NCBI GenBank assembly: GCA_003648085.1
Contig: QMOC01000112.1
Span: 1-7,650, forward strand
Source: Chloroflexota bacterium
Lineage (GTDB): Bacteria > Chloroflexota > Anaerolineae > B4-G1
DNA length: 7,650 nt
Direction of reading: 5' to 3'
The position numbers and the translations under genes are program-made. The notes under the pieces are model-generated. The model was not told the DNA's origin. It ran no database searches and saw nothing but the letters and a program-made list of their open reading frames with translations. This document shows, one piece after another, positions 5,727-7,650 of this stretch; positions within the stretch are counted from its first letter, which is position 1; each line of letters opens with the position of its first letter.

Positions 5727-7650
5727 AGCGCGTACTCGCTCTCCTAGGGCCTTATGTCGAAGACGGGGCAACGGCTATGCTGCTGTTGTTCCTCTCTCTG
5801 GCCACAGTCATGTTTTCTGTGCACGCAGCCCTGGCGGTCTTTCACCCCTACCCCCTGGACTACGGCGAGGCTCCTCTGGTTGATCAGGCTATGCGCCTGG
5901 CCGCCCGGCAGAACATCTATCGGTCCGATCTGTCGTCGCCGCCGTATACCATCTCCAACTATCCGCCGCTGTATGTCCTTTCGTTGATCCCCTCTGTGTG
6001 GCTGTTCGGCCCGAATTTCTGGGCGGGACGGGCCATTTCGCTGTCGTGCTCCCTGGCATCGGCGACGTTCCTGATGCTGATCATTTATGCCCATACCAAA
6101 GACCGCGTGGCGGCAATCACGACCGGCATGCTCTTCCTGTCCATTCCCTACGTGGTCGGGTGGTCTCCCCTGGCGCGCGTGGACATGCTCGCCCTGGCCT
6201 GCAGCACGGGTGGGCTGTACCTGCTGGCCCGGTGGCCCACCGCCCGGTGGAGCACGATTGGCTCGGCGCTGCTGCTCGTTGCGGCCATCTACACCCGCCA
6301 GTCGTATGCGTTGGCTGCGCCGCTGGCCGCCTCTGTCTGGCTGTTAACGCACGATTGGCGACGGGCTGTCGGGCTGGCGGCGATGGTCGGCGGGCTGGCG
6401 TTGATCCTCTTTCTCATCTTGAACGCACTCACCCGGGGCGGCTTCTACTTCAACGTTGTCACTGCCAACGTCAATGAGTTCGGCATCGAGCGGCTGGAGT
6501 GGAATCTGCGCCGCCTGCGCGACGCGGCTCCCTTTCTGCTCCTTGTCGGTGGTGCGTTTCTCATCCTCGCCCCCGGCAGGGTGCGTCTCTGGCCACTGCT
6601 GGTGCCGTATCTGGTCGGAGCCGCGCTCTCAAGTGTGACGATTGGCAAGATCGGCTCCAACGTCAACTATTTCCTCGAACTCTCGGCCGCCCTCAGCCTG
6701 GTGGCGGGAGCAATCGTTGCCTGGACCCACAAGCACCACTGGCGGCGCGCCGTTCTCCTCGTCCTCCTGACGCTGCAAACCGGCCATCTGATGCAGATCA
6801 CACTGGATGAGTACGCCGGGCGGTTGAGAGGCCGACGCGAGTCTTTGAAGGAGATCCGTGAATTGGAAGAGATCGTAGCCGACGCGGATGGCCCAGTGCT
6901 GGCCGATGAGTACATGGGGCTGATTACGCTGCAGGGGCGACCGCTGTACATCCAGCCCTTTGAAGTCACCCAGTTGGCCAACGCGGGCCTGTGGGATCAG
7001 ACGCCTTTGATTGAAAGCATCCGTGACAAAGAGTTTCCCATAATTATGATCCACTATTTCCCGGAGTACCCGGTGTACAAAGAACGTTGGACGCCGGAGA
7101 TGCTGTCCGCCATCACCCGGGCCTACGTACCTGCCGAACTTCTGGGCGATACCCGCGTCTATCGCCCCTTCGAAAGCCACGTCCCGGCGCGGGTCTGCCC
7201 CGGCGCACCCTGGCGACTGCCTACCGGCAGCCTCCTGGGCGTGCGATGGAGTGGCACCGGACTTGACTTTTTTGGCCGGGGCAACGAAAATAGTGTGCCG
7301 GTCTACGCCGTGGCTGATGGTCTGCTGACCCGTCGCCCAGGTTGGGGCGATGCCGTGGCGATCCAGCATGACGACCCGCTGCAACCCGGCGAGAAAGTGT
7401 GGTCGTATTACGCGCATATGGCCAGCGCCAACGGCACCGAGTCTTACATCGTCCAGGATTTTCCGCCAGGCACTGCCGGCGTGTTGGTGAAGGCGGGACA
7501 ATTGCTTGGCTACCAGGGTCGGTGGAGCGGGCAATCGCAGGCAATGATGACGACCTGGGTGCATCTGCGCTTCGCCGTGGTGCGCGCAGCGGAGGATGGT
7601 TCGTTTCCAGACGAGGTGGTGCCGGAGAATGTCCTCGATCCGTCACCTTA
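5723..7650 (+). CDS. GT-C (ArnT/GT39-like) membrane protein with C-terminal M23/LytM-like domain, partial
   Basis: The frame runs from ATG 5723 without a stop to the window edge: 642 codons, 3' end missing. The N-terminal 356 residues are a polytopic membrane region of roughly 10-11 segments, the first at about 17-40. The loop after it has Asp46-Tyr-Gly-Glu49 and NYPPLY at 79-84, the acidic and YPP signatures of GT-C glycosyltransferases that use lipid-linked sugars. GSNVNYFLEL (311-320) is another motif I associate with this group. Residues 357-490 look soluble and extracytoplasmic. From about 495 an M23/LytM-like fold appears: VPVYAVADGLL (525-535), WGDAVAIQHD, YYAHM at 562-566, VKAGQLLGYQG (589-599) and VHLRFAV (613-619). 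The zinc-site motifs look degenerate: Gly511 replaces the first His of HxGxD, with Asp515 kept, and HxH is His614-Leu-Arg616. The start overlaps the cyclase stop as ATGA, with only a weak AGGA 13 nt upstream, implying translational coupling. Substrate and acceptor are unknown. Confidence 0.85.
   Translation, partial: MKRVLALLGPYVEDGATAMLLLFLSLATVMFSVHAALAVFHPYPLDYGEAPLVDQAMRLAARQNIYRSDLSSPPYTISNYPPLYVLSLIPSVWLFGPNFWAGRAISLSCSLASATFLMLIIYAHTKDRVAAITTGMLFLSIPYVVGWSPLARVDMLALACSTGGLYLLARWPTARWSTIGSALLLVAAIYTRQSYALAAPLAASVWLLTHDWRRAVGLAAMVGGLALILFLILNALTRGGFYFNVVTANVNEFGIERLEWNLRRLRDAAPFLLLVGGAFLILAPGRVRLWPLLVPYLVGAALSSVTIGKIGSNVNYFLELSAALSLVAGAIVAWTHKHHWRRAVLLVLLTLQTGHLMQITLDEYAGRLRGRRESLKEIRELEEIVADADGPVLADEYMGLITLQGRPLYIQPFEVTQLANAGLWDQTPLIESIRDKEFPIIMIHYFPEYPVYKERWTPEMLSAITRAYVPAELLGDTRVYRPFESHVPARVCPGAPWRLPTGSLLGVRWSGTGLDFFGRGNENSVPVYAVADGLLTRRPGWGDAVAIQHDDPLQPGEKVWSYYAHMASANGTESYIVQDFPPGTAGVLVKAGQLLGYQGRWSGQSQAMMTTWVHLRFAVVRAAEDGSFPDEVVPENVLDPSP

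Noticed and set aside
4851..5771. A 306-codon open frame on the - strand
   Set aside because: It lies antisense to the TPR region of the cyclase gene. Its peptide has no recognisable domain, and the + strand reads as clear TPR helices; long antisense frames are common in GC-rich genes.
5998..6477. A 159-codon open frame on the + strand
   Set aside because: It is a shifted frame inside the GT-C membrane gene, which itself is continuously open from 5723 to the edge.
6629..7564. A 311-codon open frame on the - strand
   Set aside because: It is antisense to the GT-C/M23-like gene, whose + frame shows clear motifs throughout. The antisense peptide looks like no family.

Overview
The window carries four genes, all on the + strand, with about 60% GC by eye and little non-coding DNA. 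From start to end they are a major facilitator superfamily (MFS) sugar-type transporter, a single-domain cyclic-nucleotide-binding protein, a 1255-residue signalling ATPase (two zinc ribbons, class III cyclase-like domain, AAA/STAND-type ATPase, long TPR tail), and a large membrane protein that runs off the right edge. The last gene joins a GT-C (ArnT/GT39-like) glycosyltransferase-type membrane region to an extracytoplasmic M23/LytM-like domain. The multidomain cyclase-ATPase-TPR protein, the style of the GT-C protein and the short TTGGTA/TACCAA repeats suggest Chloroflexota, perhaps Anaerolineae or Caldilineae. This is inferred from family resemblance; no marker gene is present.

Layout. Positions 1-122 hold no confident gene, only a small ATCCG-type repeat. 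The MFS gene (123-1400) is followed after 40 nt by the cNMP-binding gene (1441-1875), which has a strong Shine-Dalgarno sequence. An 83-nt gap follows, nearly filled by an AT-rich imperfect inverted repeat ending directly before the cyclase start at 1959. A further copy of this repeat lies inside the cyclase gene at 2188-2227, in frame, in the linker between the zinc ribbons and the cyclase domain. The cyclase gene ends at 5726 and overlaps the membrane-protein gene (start 5723) by an ATGA junction.

How the genes may work together. A cNMP-binding protein beside a cyclase-type protein suggests a local nucleotide signalling pair, and the ATGA overlap ties the cyclase to an envelope protein. However, the cyclase domain keeps both metal-binding aspartates and the late arginine but, by my alignment, lacks the base-specifying Lys and Asp and the catalytic Asn. 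It may therefore be a nucleotide-sensing or purely regulatory domain. Likewise the M23-like domain appears to have lost two of its three zinc ligands. The main theme is two multidomain proteins, each carrying what looks like a catalytically degenerate enzyme domain, encoded by overlapping genes. Nothing here can be called a proven new system.
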